From Breviolum minutum Mf 1.05b.01 (taxonomy: Eukaryota; Sar; Dinophyceae; Suessiales; Symbiodiniaceae), in the NCBI GenBank assembly GCA_000507305.1, contig DF239402.1:62001-126000 (forward strand): a DNA stretch of 64,000 nucleotides. Reading direction: 5' to 3'. Below the pieces are notes generated by a model. That model saw only the letters and a list, made by a program, of their open reading frames with translations, was not told the DNA's origin and did not search any database. The number at the start of each line of letters is the position of its first letter. Within the stretch, counting starts at the first letter, position 1. This document shows, one piece after another, positions 22,860 through 34,085 of the stretch. Made by a program: the position numbers and the translations under genes.

Positions 22860-24110
22860 AAGGGATGGATGGATGTTCCATTTCTCTCACTCATAATGCT
22901 CCCCTGCAGAGTTCAACAAAATTATTACCCAGCAAAACTCAAAAATGGACACCAATAATCCTCCAGAAAATTTCCTTCCAAACCTTCCAACCCATCCATT
23001 AAAATTCGGGTCCATGCTAGTTGAAACGAGACGCGAAGTCAGTCAAGCAAAGAATATCTTCCCATGAAAAAGGCAAGGTTTCAAGGTCCCCAAAAGATAT
23101 GTCTGTGAAGAAATTCAGAAAGTCCGATTTGGATCTTGGATGTTTTTTTTGGTAAACCTAAAACTAAACCAAACCAAAAAACAACTTTTTGCTAAAATCA
23201 CAAATCCATCAAAGAGGATTTCAAGGGTGATTCCAGGGACCCCCAAGGACATGGGACCCCCCTTATGGTAAGTTTCCCATCCTATTTCCCATATCTTTAG
23301 TGCTTCTTATGTTGTTTCAAGGTACGTGCCACCCGAGACAGTTGACTGATTGCTGATATCACGACCAAAACCTGCGCTTTGCTGCAGGTCCTCGGTTTTA
23401 CCAAATACATGAAGGACATTCCCTGACATTGGCCCAACACATTTGTTGCTCTTAAGCAAATGAAGAGAAAGGCCCAAATGGAGTCCTTTTTATGCCATAC
23501 TTATATAATCTTAAATATGTATATAATATAATATAATATAATATATATATATACTGTATATGTAACTATGTATGTATAAGCGCTACAGTTTTTGGTTGAA
23601 CCACCTATATAGTTAAACAATAATATGCACGTGAAAAAAGGATCCCTGTCCTCAAGGAAACATGTCCTCAAGGAAACAAGATATCAATTTGCAATTGCTA
23701 TAGCTCTTACTAATTATATGCCTCTACCAGTATCTGTCTGTCACCTTGCAAGCATTTGGCCGCCAAGTCATTACGCAGGTATCCTTCCTGACATTTTTAG
23801 AAAAAAGGTGATGCATGCTGCCATAAAAAACCATGCCAATGATGCAAGATCGCTTTCTTTAAAGAAACAATTACAGAGTTTGAACAAAAAAAACAAAGCT
23901 ATCAACAAATGCAAGCAAAAATTCCTCACCTTCAATGTGTTTTTTGCAGGATTTTTTACGCCCAAAGGATCCATCGAAGTATGCTACAAATACTTGCGTC
24001 GTACGTTTATTTGGTTGAACATCTCATCAATTTTCACGTATGGTAAATATAGCATCATCCCAGGGATCCGTCATGTTTCGATATTGGATTTCTGTGTCAA
24101 TCATATCCAA
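22860..24110. other. Non-coding stretch
   Basis: AT-rich, with an ATA/TATAA repeat near 23517-23560. A plus-strand open frame from 23625 to 24200 (191 codons) has low-complexity, intron-like composition, and I do not accept it as a gene. Confidence 0.4.
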
Positions 24111-24119
24111 GTCTCAAAG

Positions 24120-24215
24120 CTCTCCGAAGAGCTGACGCGTTTTCTTGGATTCGAAACTGACGAGGTCTTCCTGAGACGTTTTGTGTCCACCGGTAGTTGA
24201 TGCTGAAAAGCAAAG
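24120..24215 (-). CDS. Possible exon, unidentified
   Basis: The minus-strand frame reads STTGGHKTSQEDLVSFESKK then TRQLFGEL. Hydrophilic and protein-like. Splice sites not fixed. Confidence 0.35.
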
Positions 24216-24889
24216 GACCGGATGGCGGATGATTCTACCCTTCACTGTTTCCATGTAAACGAAACTGGTGATTTGTAAGAAGGAACGCCGGAATATGATG
24301 ATTTTTTGAGAAAACAAGATCTAAAGCCTTCTTGAGTTGCATGGTTAAAGCCTTTTAAGTTGCATGGTGAGTTTGCTGTTTTAAATGTTTATCATGTCAT
24401 ATTCGCTCATAAAAAACTGCAGGGCTGAAAACCCAAACCTTGCAATTGACTGTGTCAAGCGCCATCATTTGGCCACTCCACAACACAGAGGATTTTTGAA
24501 ACCTGATTAAACTAACGTACTTCTTATGAATGCATCGAGGCATCTATACTTCAAGAAGTGACAGGAAACACCTTTACACCGTTGAAGATGAACATTGTAT
24601 ATATTGATATACAAGTAGTATATATAATCACAGATACTGTATACATGCATACAAACTGATAAACATTGGACGTGATAAAGATGATGTTCTGTTTGACAAA
24701 ACCAAATTTAAAATTCCCTGTTAGCTTTCTGAAGAGTAGTCAACACATGCACAGAAACCAGGGGTTGTCATGATTTCTAGCTCACGAACTGGAGAACCCC
24801 ACCACTACCAACATCAGCGCAGCATCAGCAACAAGGTATGCAAATCACCATCACCTTTACCCAAAAGGAACACACCTAAATACCCGCAA

Positions 24890-25060
24890 AACATATATTG
24901 CTGATTCGGACAGGTTGGAGATTTACGACCTTCTGAATCCAATACTTCATGTCTTTTCATGAAATCAGAGTTGTAGATCATCACCTCCACCTCAGAATCT
25001 GAATCACCGTGCTTTCTTGCAAAACAACCAGAAGTTGGTGAAAACAAACAAAAAGTTGCC
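24890..25060 (-). CDS. Possible exon, unidentified
   Basis: The minus-strand frame includes ARKHGDSDSEVEVMIYNSDF and MKRHEVLDSEGRKSPTCPNQ. Hydrophilic, acidic to mixed composition. Tentative. Confidence 0.4.
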
Positions 25061-25593
25061 GCAACTTGACCTCCCATCATGGTTCAATGACCCTTTTTTT
25101 GCGGATCTAAGCTATCGCAAAACGTTATAAAAAGGACGCATCCTTAGTGTTGAAGGTACTTGATGTTAAATTGAATTATCCACAGCTAGGAAAATTCCTG
25201 GAAAGTGCACTAGTTCATTGGGATGGCGGCTGTCTTGTCATCTTGCCTGTTTGAAGTGAGGAATTGTATTGCTTTTCGTGACCTGAGACTCCGTTTCTTT
25301 AAAACCCGTGAAAAAGAATGTCAAGATAGCCATGGAGATTTCTTCCTTTGGAGGTGGTAGATGCCGTATAGACCACCAGTCGCCAGCTGATCTGCTGAGT
25401 TTTTGACACAAACATCATACACCCCTTGAGTGTAAGATAGAACCCGCAAACCGGTGGTGGGTAAATGTTTCTCCTTTTTCAAGGGGGCACTTTTAGTTTC
25501 CATGCTAAACTTTGGGGGTGTAAACAGACTAAACATCAACCAAAGCTTCGCGTTAGCACAGCCCATCTTCGTTGGCAATGTGAACAAAGAAAC

Positions 25594-25719
25594 TGAAGCG
25601 CTGGGACACTGCCGGGGATTTGCGGGGTTTTCTGTGCGAGCGAAAGTGAGCAGAAAGGCTGCGCATCAAGGCATCAAAGGGGACAACTTGATCAAAATCG
25701 TCAAGTTCATCATCATTTT
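25594..25719 (-). CDS. Exon, unidentified
   Basis: After a TGCCAG acceptor the frame opens with ENDDELDDFDQVVPFDALMR and continues SLSAHFRSHRKPRKSPAVSQ. An acidic start followed by a basic stretch. The donor end is uncertain (near CGCTTCAG or further on). Function unknown. Confidence 0.5.
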
Positions 25720-25899
25720 CTGGCAATAAAAATTAATCAACTAAGCAACAACTACAAAATAAATATGAGGAAGCTTCACATTCAAATTATAGGAATCTTA
25801 TTAAAACTTATCATTTTTTTCCATGACGGTCGGTCTCGTGCTGAATCAGCGCAACCAACCCCCCTCCACCCCCAACCCAAATCCCTCCTCTGGAGCCAC

Positions 25900-25994
25900 C
25901 CTATCATGGAAGACACGCCTGGCCTCCGGAGAGGTGTCCTTTCGAAAATTCCCCAAATGGTTGCCGTCGTGAACATGTCGGAGAATTTCAGCTA
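25900..25994 (-). CDS. Exon downstream of a family B element
   Basis: The acceptor ATTGAAAG is followed by VAEILRHVHDGNHLGNFRKD and TSPEARRVFHDR in one open frame. The acceptor lies about 10 bases beyond the arm of family B copy B2. Function unknown. Confidence 0.45.
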
Positions 25995-26002
25995 CTTTCA
26001 AT

Positions 26003-26107
26003 GTGGATGTTTCCGAAAATAGTGATACCCCCAAATGGATGGTTTATAATAGAAAACCCTATTAAAATGGATGATTGGGGGGTACCACTATTTTTTGAAA
26101 CACCCAT
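26003..26107 (-). mobile_element. Family B inverted-repeat element, copy B2
   Basis: The plus strand runs TGGATGTTTCCGAAAATAGT to ACTATTTTTTGAAACACCCA with ATACCCCC and GGGGGGTACC inner arms. Next to an exon acceptor, as for copy B1. Confidence 0.75.
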
Positions 26108-26198
26108 GTATGAATGTTGTATTTCTAACGTACTTGAGGGGGGGGGTGAACGAAAGCTTGGCTTGCAAGTCTTTTTGCGCGAGTCTGCCAACGAGCAG

Positions 26199-26240
26199 GA
26201 GGTGGTGGTGGTGGTGGTGGTGGTGGTGGTGGTGGTGGTC
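26199..26240. repeat. GGT/ACC trinucleotide microsatellite
   Basis: About 14 GGT units on the plus strand. Confidence 0.9.
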
Positions 26241-26882
26241 ATAAGTCGTCGGGGGTCAACACTTGCGAGAAGAATGTGAAGGCAGCCCTGACGAATGTAC
26301 GATTCAACTGAACGTGAAAGGTGCGGAATTGGAACCCTTGACCCCGTGCAGCTAAGAATTGATTTTCAATACACTTTCCACACCACCACCCCTACACTAC
26401 TGCTAAAGCAGATACAACTCCAGCTGCTGCAGCAGCTTTCGTGACTTGTCATGTTATGTTACTTGACATTGAAGTTCATTCAATTAGGTCGACATTTTTC
26501 TTTTGTATTGAAGAACCACCACAGCAAACGATAGGAAGATGCTTCATCCTGGAAGTCCAGCTGGCTTAGCAAAAAATGATGGGCAAGAAAGTGAATCTTC
26601 ACACGACATCATGACGAATCAAAACTAAATCTACGTACATAAATCATGCACCCAATCGCCATTTTTCATTCATGCACAAATCATCCTGTATACAAAGCAC
26701 TTTCTACTTGCAGTCAAATATATCACACACTTCACTCATTCTCAAGCAACCCCACCCTTGCACCCTCTTTGTTTGCTGGCATTGAATCATCATCCAAGCA
26801 TCAATCATTCCCAATCTCTCCCACGAACACTTCCCAATTGGGGACTCCTCAGGTGATACATCTTCTCCTGTGCTTAGTAAAC

Positions 26883-26919
26883 CTGCAGCTCTAAGCTCAT
26901 CGGCTCTCAATTCTTCCTC
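26883..26919 (-). CDS. Short exon, unidentified
   Basis: Between a TGCCAG acceptor and a GT donor (GCTGCAG|GTTTAC) the frame reads EEELRADELRAA plus one base. The minus-strand frame stays open downstream through STGEDVSPEESPIGK, so the exon could be longer. Confidence 0.4.
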
Positions 26920-27334
26920 CTGGCAACGCCGTTCGGTTGGGAAAACCACCTCCCTTTTCGGAGGTTGCTTTTTTAATGGGTGACGTTTTGGGGAGAAAGG
27001 TATACCTACCGGAAAAAAATCGTTTGGTGCTGGTGAAACACCAATTGTTCAACGAAATGGGAATAAGGGAATATAGGAGTCACGACCCTGAAACTTGGTT
27101 CAAAGTTGTTACGGATTAAGGGAAGAGAATGGGTCCCAATTGGCTAAAAGTTGTGGCAAGCGTCTGTTCTTGATGGAAAAAAATATCTCCTTTTCAACTG
27201 AAGTCATATTTCTATTAAGTCAATTCTAGTCCCTGTAGAAAATCAAGAAACACATTAGTACATGTTTTTGCCTACGGCCCGAAAACCGGGGCAGCGTTTT
27301 TACGTTTTTTTGCTTTCAAAGTCCGAGTGCTAGG

Positions 27335-27454
27335 CAATGGACTGCTTCGGTACATACTCTAACACATGTCCGAACCTTAATGTAACCCGTGTTCAAAATG
27401 CTACGCAATGGACTGCTTCGGTACATACTCTAACACATGTCCGAACCTCAATGT
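27335..27454. repeat. 71-bp tandem duplication
   Basis: CAATGGACTGCTTCGGTACA followed by TACTCTAACACATGTCCGAA occurs twice with a 71-bp period and two or three differences. It ends next to a single undetermined base at 27455, so collapse or mis-assembly is possible. Confidence 0.85.
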
Positions 27455-28252
27455 NATGTTTTTGAAGTCAACATCTCCAAAATCCTTGACAATATGACAA
27501 TCATATCTGAGGTTCAAAACCTCCATGATATCTCCACGGCAGCGAATCACCGGGCTTCAAACGGGCCAATTTTGTATGATTTTGTATAGAAAAACATCGT
27601 GGCCGTTTGAATCTGGGCAAATCACTCAAGTACGCTTGCATCCTTCAGCCATAACAGCTTTAAGGCAGCCGGGAACTGTTCAAAAACATCAGTTCCACAG
27701 CAATATCCCATACAGCTCCATCCTGGAAGCAACACATAGTCTCTGCTGGAAAGCACATGAAGGACCACCTCAGTGATGATGTAGCAACTTGCTTCACTTC
27801 ACACATTGAAGAGGTGCCAAACAGGAGTACTTTCCTAGTATCATGGAGAAACAACAAACACACCCCAACAAAACTGGCCATCAAAGTCATGAACAACCTC
27901 CACCCAAACTACCAATTAAAGGCAGAACTCAAAAAGTATCGAGTCACCACCTTCCAATCCAGGTTTCCCAAACACTTGGAGCCCTTCATCTGCTTTAAAG
28001 GACTTTGCCTGGCAAATGATGTGGAGGGAAATGTTCGAACTTAAGGTATATAATAAGATGGAACCAGGAGCCCTGGAATGACTTCAACAGATTGATAGAA
28101 AATGCTTTGAACGTACATGAATTCAAGGATGTGATTATAAAATACATCTATAGCCTATACAATGCCTGTCATAAGATATCTATATTTTCATAGGACCAGT
28201 TTCTGCAGCCTGCTTTGTAATCACCAACGTTACGATCTCCAGAACTAGCTAC

Positions 28253-28353
28253 GTGGAAGCCGCCGCCTTCCGTTTCGGGGCAGTGGCCAAAGTTTCGGTT
28301 TCGACCATCCTGCGGTTAAGCGATGAAACGGCTGCGCATGGTGATTCGCCGGC

Positions 28354-28358
<5 letters not shown>
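28253..28358 (-). CDS. Possible exon, unidentified
   Basis: The minus-strand frame reads AGESPCAAVSSLNRRMVETE then TLATAPKRKAAAST and a stop. The plus strand is open as well (EAAAFRFGAVAKVSVSTILR), so strand is chosen by the consistent minus-strand direction of neighbours. Confidence 0.3.

Positions 28359-28385
<27 letters not shown>
28357..28385. repeat. GT dinucleotide microsatellite
   Basis: About 14 GT units on the plus strand. Confidence 0.9.
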
Positions 28386-28386
<1 letters not shown>

Positions 28387-28548
28387 CCCCAGTTGACTTT
28401 TTTTGTTTGTAACTACTTTTGCCTAAAAATTGGATCATCTCCCAAAAGATATGAACATGTATGTCTTGTTTACAGCTGCCTAAGACAAAGTACATCATCT
28501 GAATAAGTGAAAGACATGTGGTTTCAATACCAATATGGTTCTTTGGTG

Positions 28549-28620
28549 GTTGGCCGCTTGGTAGAGCGTGCTTCTCTTAGGATACCCTGATTGGGAAAAG
28601 AGTTCGACTAGGAATCTGCC
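28549..28620 (+). other. tRNA-like fragment, possible SINE or tRNA relic
   Basis: GGCCGCTTGGTAGAGCG resembles a tRNA D-arm and A box, and AGAGTTCGACTAGG 33 bases further on resembles a T-arm and B box. The spacing is longer than in standard tRNAs and I cannot pair an acceptor stem, so it is at best a relic or a SINE promoter. Confidence 0.2.
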
Positions 28621-29879
28621 TACAAAAAAGGACATGACCAACGCAGTAACCAGTAGTAATGATTCACATACTCAAACATCCTGTTTACATTGACTATAAA
28701 CACGAGCCTTAAATGCAAGTACACATGCCTTACATGCAAGGTATGTATGTCACGGAAGCCTCAACTTCGAAGGAACCACTCCATTTTCGGGAGAATACTG
28801 TAACGCCGACCTCAAAATTTTGGGTTTTGACATGTTTTTGACACATCCATATAAGGGTCAACTGTCTGCATACTTCATATGTTTGGGAGGTAAATTCAGA
28901 ATATTGATAGACAAATAAAACATGTCCAGGCTTAAACGAGATGTCCACTTGAAATACAAAGAATGAAAGCCGTTTGAAAAAAACACGTTTACACAAAAAT
29001 CACATGCAACTCAAAGGAATCACCCTTTTCCTCTGAGGCTCTTTGCAAGAACAAAAACAATCCAAAACAAATCATGTGGACTATGATATGTTCAATACCC
29101 GAGACAGATCATAAGACCAGGGTAGTTTGTTTGCAAGCCAAAAAAGGCATGATTGGCAACGATCAACATCTTAAGTCCATTCCCTCCATCCACTGCCTGC
29201 CCTAAAGCTCTAGCAAATCCATGGCTGCGTGAAGTTCAAGCGGGCTCTTGTGACACCAAAGTGCTGACTTTTTGTTGTTGCTGGTGGAGATGTATCCCTT
29301 CTTTTTCAGGATTTTTACGACCCAACAAGTTTCCCATTTCAAGGAATTTGCCACATGATAGGGAAATCCGTCAACTCAAAGGAGCTTTACGGAAAGTCAC
29401 GGTGCCTAGATGTGAAATTGGTCTAAAATGCCTCCAGCTGGCTGAAGCTGAAGTTGTTCTTTTGTTCACCCATCATTTGACTTATTGATTCACCATGTGT
29501 TTTTTCTGGTCAAACAACTACGTGAGAAACAACTTATTCCTAACACATCCGAAGACATCAAGAGTTTCTACCCTCTCCCAAAAAGGGTGGCGATTCAATG
29601 AAACAGCTGGCGAAGTTGTATATGAATCGCAGTTGGAAATTTGATGCTTTGAACATTCAGCAAATTTGAGATGCAAAAATTCGGAGAGACACACACAAGG
29701 GCCCAACTGAAACACATTTGGATACATGTAGGATGTATTATGCGTTGGCCTGACAAAGTCGCAAAAGCAGTGCATCTAACATGAATCCAAATGATTTCAC
29801 CACAGAAAGCAACACAGCATGTCAATACTTCAAATTTCAAGAGAACAACAATCATGATTGCCACACCAGTTGCAGCAGG

Positions 29880-30060
29880 TCTCAAAAAGTGCAACTCTTT
29901 TCTTGACAACTTTTCAAAATCTGATGACTTTCGTTGTACCAAATGGGTCGATTTTTCTGTCTTTCCGATGACATTTTCAGCCAAAACCAACCTATTGACC
30001 CCAGCATCGCAAACTTGTCGTGCGTTTGTTTCCAGCTTTTTGGAAAGCAACAACATCAAT
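29880..30060 (-). CDS. Probable exon, unidentified
   Basis: The minus-strand frame reads KKLETNARQVCDAGVNRLVL then AENVIGKTEKSTHLVQRKSS and DFEKLSRKELHFLRPAAT. It looks protein-like. It lies downstream of the terminal exon at 30276, so it probably belongs to the next gene. Family unknown. Confidence 0.45.
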
Positions 30061-30275
30061 CTTAATCTTTTGTCAAAAAACACATACGCAGTTGTTGAGG
30101 ATGGGAACCGAATTGAGACGATACGCTGAAAATGGAATTTCTTTGCTAAGAGGGTTGAAACAAATCTTATAGATTCTTATAGCATGTTGGTATTTCCGGC
30201 GCTAACTAAAACACCTTTAGGATGCCCCAATACCCGTCCGGCCATATATTTCTTGACTTTTTTCGCAGAGTTTTC

Positions 30276-30374
30276 TCAGTCTTTGCGGTACATCTTCTCA
30301 GCCTTCTTCCGTAGATTCTTCCATTTCTCCTCTTGCTGCTTCTCATAGGAGTCATCGTAAGGTTCCGTTTCTTC
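30276..30374 (-). CDS. Terminal exon of the unidentified gene spanning about 30.3-38 kb
   Basis: After a TTCCAG acceptor the 99-bp exon encodes EETEPYDDSYEKQQEEKWKN and then LRKKAEKMYRKD followed by TGA. It is a highly charged, helical C-terminal tail. A second frame is open here (SKRRNGRIYGRRLRRCTAK) but is less natural. It is the best-defined 3' end of a spliced gene in the window. Confidence 0.55.
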   Translation of the reverse strand, partial: EETEPYDDSYEKQQEEKWKNLRKKAEKMYRKD

Positions 30375-30947
30375 CTGGAATCAGCCAAGCAACGTGATTT
30401 GTTGAAGGCTGCAAGCACCTTTTGAAACTGTATGTTTTCTGTGAAAGGGTCAGGAAATGTAGAGGAATATTAGATACCATTAGTAAATCAGTCTACTAGA
30501 TATTTTCTAAATCAATCATCTTGATATCTTGATATCTATGTAGGTATCTTGACTGGAAAAATGCAAATCATGATAAATCTATCATCTTCACAGCTTCAAA
30601 AAAAACATGCAGTTTTGATGACCTTCACAAAGGTAGTGGTATCCAAATATTATCAACACCTCACCGTCTGTGCTAGAACCCATGCTACTTTGGGGAAGGT
30701 GGAGCAGTATCTAACGGCAAAAATAAATCAATAGCTAGGAACTTACAAACAAGAAAAGCACAGTCAACAAATAAGTACAAACGACCAACAATCGTGGCCA
30801 GTACAATGTTTTACATTTCTGTTTTCAGTGAGAAAACTCAACTTCCCAAACCAAACACATATCTTTTCCTGGTCTTGATAGCCTATAATGTGTTGGCAAC
30901 AAAAAATGAGGCCATCCACATCATCCAGCATCTTAGGTATATCATAC

Positions 30948-31075
30948 CTATCACACGCGTCGTCCGTTTCGTATTTTCCAATCTCCAAAAACGGCTCCTT
31001 CAAGATATAGCCTCCACCCGTGACACCTCCTTCCCTCCGTGCTTTGGCAGGACCCGGGGCACCATCAGGTGCCAC
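30948..31075 (-). CDS. Exon of the unidentified gene at 30.3-38 kb
   Basis: The acceptor is CGCCAG and the donor is GT (GATAG|GTATGA). The 128-bp exon reads VAPDGAPGPAKARREGGVTG then GGYILKEPFLEIGKYETDDA. Lies downstream of the nested plastid gene in transcription order. Family unknown. Confidence 0.55.
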
Positions 31076-31579
31076 CTGGCGATGAGTGGGACATCACAGT
31101 ATATTTTCAGGATACATGTATCATATGTAAATATATATATATATGTATGTTATCTATAATGAAATATACATGTATATATACAGTATACATACATAATCCA
31201 ATATACAACTATCAATCCAAAATGCAAAAAAAAGTAGAGGCTCCTTGTTGACATCTAAATCAACATTGGCCAATGTATCAAAGGTTCACGAAATTGAAGC
31301 TGGGGTCACTTTTCTTCATGGCTTGTACGCTTTGTCTGTCAGTGGTCGAATCTTGAAAACCACAACTCTAAAGGGCTCTGTAAAGGCCAAGAGCCAGTGC
31401 CTTCTGATGATTCACGAAAGAACTGTGCGCCTCATCAAGAAAACTGGCAGCACATGGCATGAAATAGGAATTGCCTGTGCGATTCCAAGAAGAGCGTCAA
31501 TTACCAAGACAATGCTTGGAACTGCAACGCAAAACTTGAATTAGCTTGAAACCAAAGACTGTGTGAATGCAACCCCAAT

Positions 31580-32059
31580 TCAAGAGGGAATCTCAGCACT
31601 CTTCTTGTACTCCTCAACTCCTTTCAAATAATTTGCAATTCGCTCCTCCTTGGTAGGTGCATCTTGAAGTTTTGCCTCTGCTTTTTGCAACTCTTTGAAG
31701 GCTTGAGGAAACTGTGCAGCTTCAATACGAGATCGGGTCACGTAGTCAATCTCTCCTGGCTTAATGGCAGCATTGGCTGCATCAATCCCCTGCATGTAAC
31801 CAGGCCTTACCACTTGAAAGTCAGGACGACCAGAGCCTGTTCCTGCCCAGCTGGGTGGTGCAAAGCCTACAATCAAACCTGCCAACACAGCTAATACAAC
31901 TGCGGGCATGTTTGGGCTTTCACTGTCTTGAAAGCCTTGCTTCTCTTGCTGCGCCACACGTGGAACTGCATGAGGAGAAGATGGTGCTACAAATCCATCA
32001 GGGTAGCCAAGCAGTAGAATGGCTACTGCAAGCAAAGACAGGGCAAGAAAACGTGCCAT
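31580..32059 (-). CDS. Intronless predicted thylakoid-lumen protein, nested in an intron
   Basis: A 159-codon uninterrupted frame. Residues 1-18 (MARFLALSLLAVAILLLG) form a signal peptide, directly followed by FVAPS near residue 23, the phenylalanine motif typical of plastid presequences in dinoflagellates and their relatives. A second hydrophobic segment, PAVVLAVLAGLIVGFAPPSW then AGTG, near residues 52-72, looks like a thylakoid transfer signal with cleavage after SWA. The mature part would be about 85 residues, mostly helical, with KELQKAEAKLQDAPTKEERI near the C-terminus. This suggests a small lumenal protein, possibly a photosystem-associated subunit; I do not recognise the family. ATG at 32059 is chosen because the longer reading starts at GTG. 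It lies inside the intron between the exons at 32405 and 31075, same strand. Confidence 0.85.
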   Translation of the reverse strand: MARFLALSLLAVAILLLGYPDGFVAPSSPHAVPRVAQQEKQGFQDSESPNMPAVVLAVLAGLIVGFAPPSWAGTGSGRPDFQVVRPGYMQGIDAANAAIKPGEIDYVTRSRIEAAQFPQAFKELQKAEAKLQDAPTKEERIANYLKGVEEYKKSAEIPS

Positions 32060-32404
32060 GACCAACACTTATTCTGCCCAGGCGTCTACAGCAACAATCA
32101 CTCTTCAGTCCTTGCTTAAGTCGAAACTGTGGGACCAAGAAACTGCTCCCCCCAAGGCAACTAGCTGCATCTAAAGTTTGGAATCAGAGTTTTCAATGAA
32201 TTGATGATTGTACTCGTTGAGGAATGGTAAAAGCCAAAGTCCAAAGCACAACTCCCATCTGTTTTTTCAAGCAACAAAAATGAACTTTGCAAAAAAACCC
32301 GTCCCAAAAAATGGAATCCCTCAAGTTAATTTTTCATCAATATCATCAATCCTCATCCAGGGGGGTAAAACTCCAAATCCCCAAGCAATCTCCGTTCTCC
32401 CAAC

Positions 32405-32464
32405 CTGCTTGCCATAGACGCGTAAGCCCAATTTCATCAGCTCGAAGCGCAGCGACTGGGCAAG
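32405..32464 (-). CDS. Exon of the unidentified gene at 30.3-38 kb
   Basis: Sixty bases, 20 codons, LAQSLRFELMKLGLRVYGKQ, between a TTCCAG acceptor and a GT donor (AAGCAG|GTTGGG). The intron upstream of it carries family R copy 1. Confidence 0.6.
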
Positions 32465-32491
32465 CTGGAATGGCAGTTTTCAGCCATTTGA

Positions 32492-32599
32492 TTTGGGGGT
32501 ATCCCCGGCCCACTAACAGTGGAGTTCGTGAAGGTTTATAGGGGGCCCTTCATCAAAAAATGAAGAGATTATTGTTTCACTGGCATCGCGGGTGGGTAA
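32492..32599. repeat. Family R dispersed repeat, copy 1
   Basis: TTGGGGGTATCCCCGGCCCA then CTAACAGTGGAGTTCGTGAA, followed by AATGAAGAGATTATTGTTTC and ACTGGCAT. A matching copy lies at 62901. Both are near the 3' end of an intron, about 30-40 bases before the acceptor. Confidence 0.85.
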
Positions 32600-32722
32600 A
32601 AAGACAAACCATATATGATTCTATGATAGATATATTGATAGATCACATCTGCAAAAAAAAAATGTGATTTACATAGAAGATGATCTAGGATTTGTATAGA
32701 TATATGTATCATACCCTCGTAC

Positions 32723-32858
32723 CTGTCAATGCTGGAAATTCTGGACCCCGCTACTGTCAGATCATTCCGGATGATTCCAAGGCCAAAAGCTTCCAAAATG
32801 CCATGCACAATATCTTGAAAACCATTGGGTTTTGGAGGGAATAAGTTGACCATACTAT
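32723..32858 (-). CDS. Exon of the unidentified gene at 30.3-38 kb
   Basis: Reads NGFQDIVHGILEAFGLGIIR then NDLTVAGSRISSIDR to a GT donor (GACAG|GTACGA). The start is approximate. Family unknown. Confidence 0.5.
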
Positions 32859-33059
32859 ACAATAAGCTTTTGATGGCCTCATTTTCAAGATCTTTTAAGA
32901 CATACCCTAATTCAATTCACTAATGTACAAATTACAAGGGTTGGATGAAACCTCACAATGGCTGTAGTTTCCAGCCTATAGCACAAAAACGTACACCCCT
33001 TCCAAAGATCTTTGCAAAAACACTTGACTTATGCCATGGTCCACCATAAACATCTGCTG

Positions 33060-33150
33060 AATATCTTACATCAAACTGCAGCCACGATGACATCAACAGC
33101 GTCCATAAGCTTGAAATACTCTGGATCTTCACCATCTTGCAAGCATACCT
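33060..33150 (-). CDS. Probable exon, unidentified
   Basis: The minus-strand frame reads VCLQDGEDPEYFKLMDAVDV then IVAAV and a stop shortly after. The acceptor is probably the CAG before GTATGC. Family unknown. Confidence 0.4.
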
Positions 33151-33805
33151 GCCAGTCAACCACCAACTAACCAATGAACGTTGGATAACAGTCAACAAGA
33201 ATAATCAAGAAACCTGAGCAAAAGTGAAAGAAGTGCGTAGTCTTCAATACATTGGTGACATTGGTTTACAGGGTTTCCAAAAAAATAACTTGTGACATCT
33301 TGTCATAATCCCCAACTGGACAGTCTGACCTTGGAAACCCAAACCAGTGAGAGTTAGAGTCACTAGAACTTGACATCAACTTTGCCAAACCTAAATAGAT
33401 TGATGTCAACTCTATCATCTCAACCCCGACAAACCTCTATAGCAAACCGGGTGTAATGTTGAAACAGGGGAAACTTAGGATTTTGTTTTTCGAATCTTGG
33501 CCATGTGCTAGGGATGACCTACTGAGTTTCAATAGAAATTGTGTATCTTACATCAACAACCATCATCCAGGCATTAAACATACTGCCGAACATATTTTCT
33601 ATGGCCCCCATGTCCTGAAGGTACACTGGCACAGGCATGTTTTGTATTGGAACACCAAAGCTATTCTACTTTGACCCCATAAGACACCATTTATTTGGAG
33701 ATGACATCGCCTAAATGATATGATATATGAGGACAGTAAATAAAAATAAGCATTTATCATTATGATTATTGTCATTGTTTTTATCATCATATTTGATGAA
33801 TTCAT

Positions 33806-33908
33806 ACACTCCCTGAAACTAACATAGCACCTGAAAATAGGTCATCGCAAAAGGAAACTAGTATTCCAACCATCCATTTTCAAGTGCTATGTTAGTTTCA
33901 GGGAGGGT
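33806..33908. mobile_element. Family C inverted-repeat element (best-paired copy)
   Basis: ACTCCCTGAAACTAACATAG at the left and CTATGTTAGTTTCAGGGAGG at the right form a nearly perfect inverted pair. The inside carries CACCTGAAAATAGG and CCATTTTCAAGTG, a second inner pair. MITE-like, with no coding capacity. Confidence 0.85.
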
Positions 33909-33954
33909 AGTTTTAGTGTGTAAAGAAATCATACCAAAAAAAACATCTCCTGTC

Positions 33955-34085
33955 CGCAGGCAGCAGCAATCCATTCTCCCCCTCCCCTGCCTTTACTTCT
34001 TCCATCTTTGGTTCTAAAGCCATTCGAGCATCCGCCGGAGCCTTGTAACCTGTGTCACCGGCAAAATCGAACTCAACAGTTCGGT
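33955..34085 (-). CDS. Exon of the unidentified gene at 30.3-38 kb
   Basis: The minus-strand frame reads RTVEFDFAGDTGYKAPADAR then MALEPKMEEVKAGEGENGLL. Charged and protein-like. Boundaries approximate. Family unknown. Confidence 0.5.

Noticed and set aside
23625..24200. Plus-strand frame of 191 codons
   Set aside because: AT-rich, intron-like composition, no motif, opposite strand to all secure exons, and overlaps a probable minus-strand exon at 24120.
31580..32068. Three-codon longer start for the plastid protein
   Set aside because: It begins at GTG; the ATG at 32059 is followed directly by a normal signal peptide.
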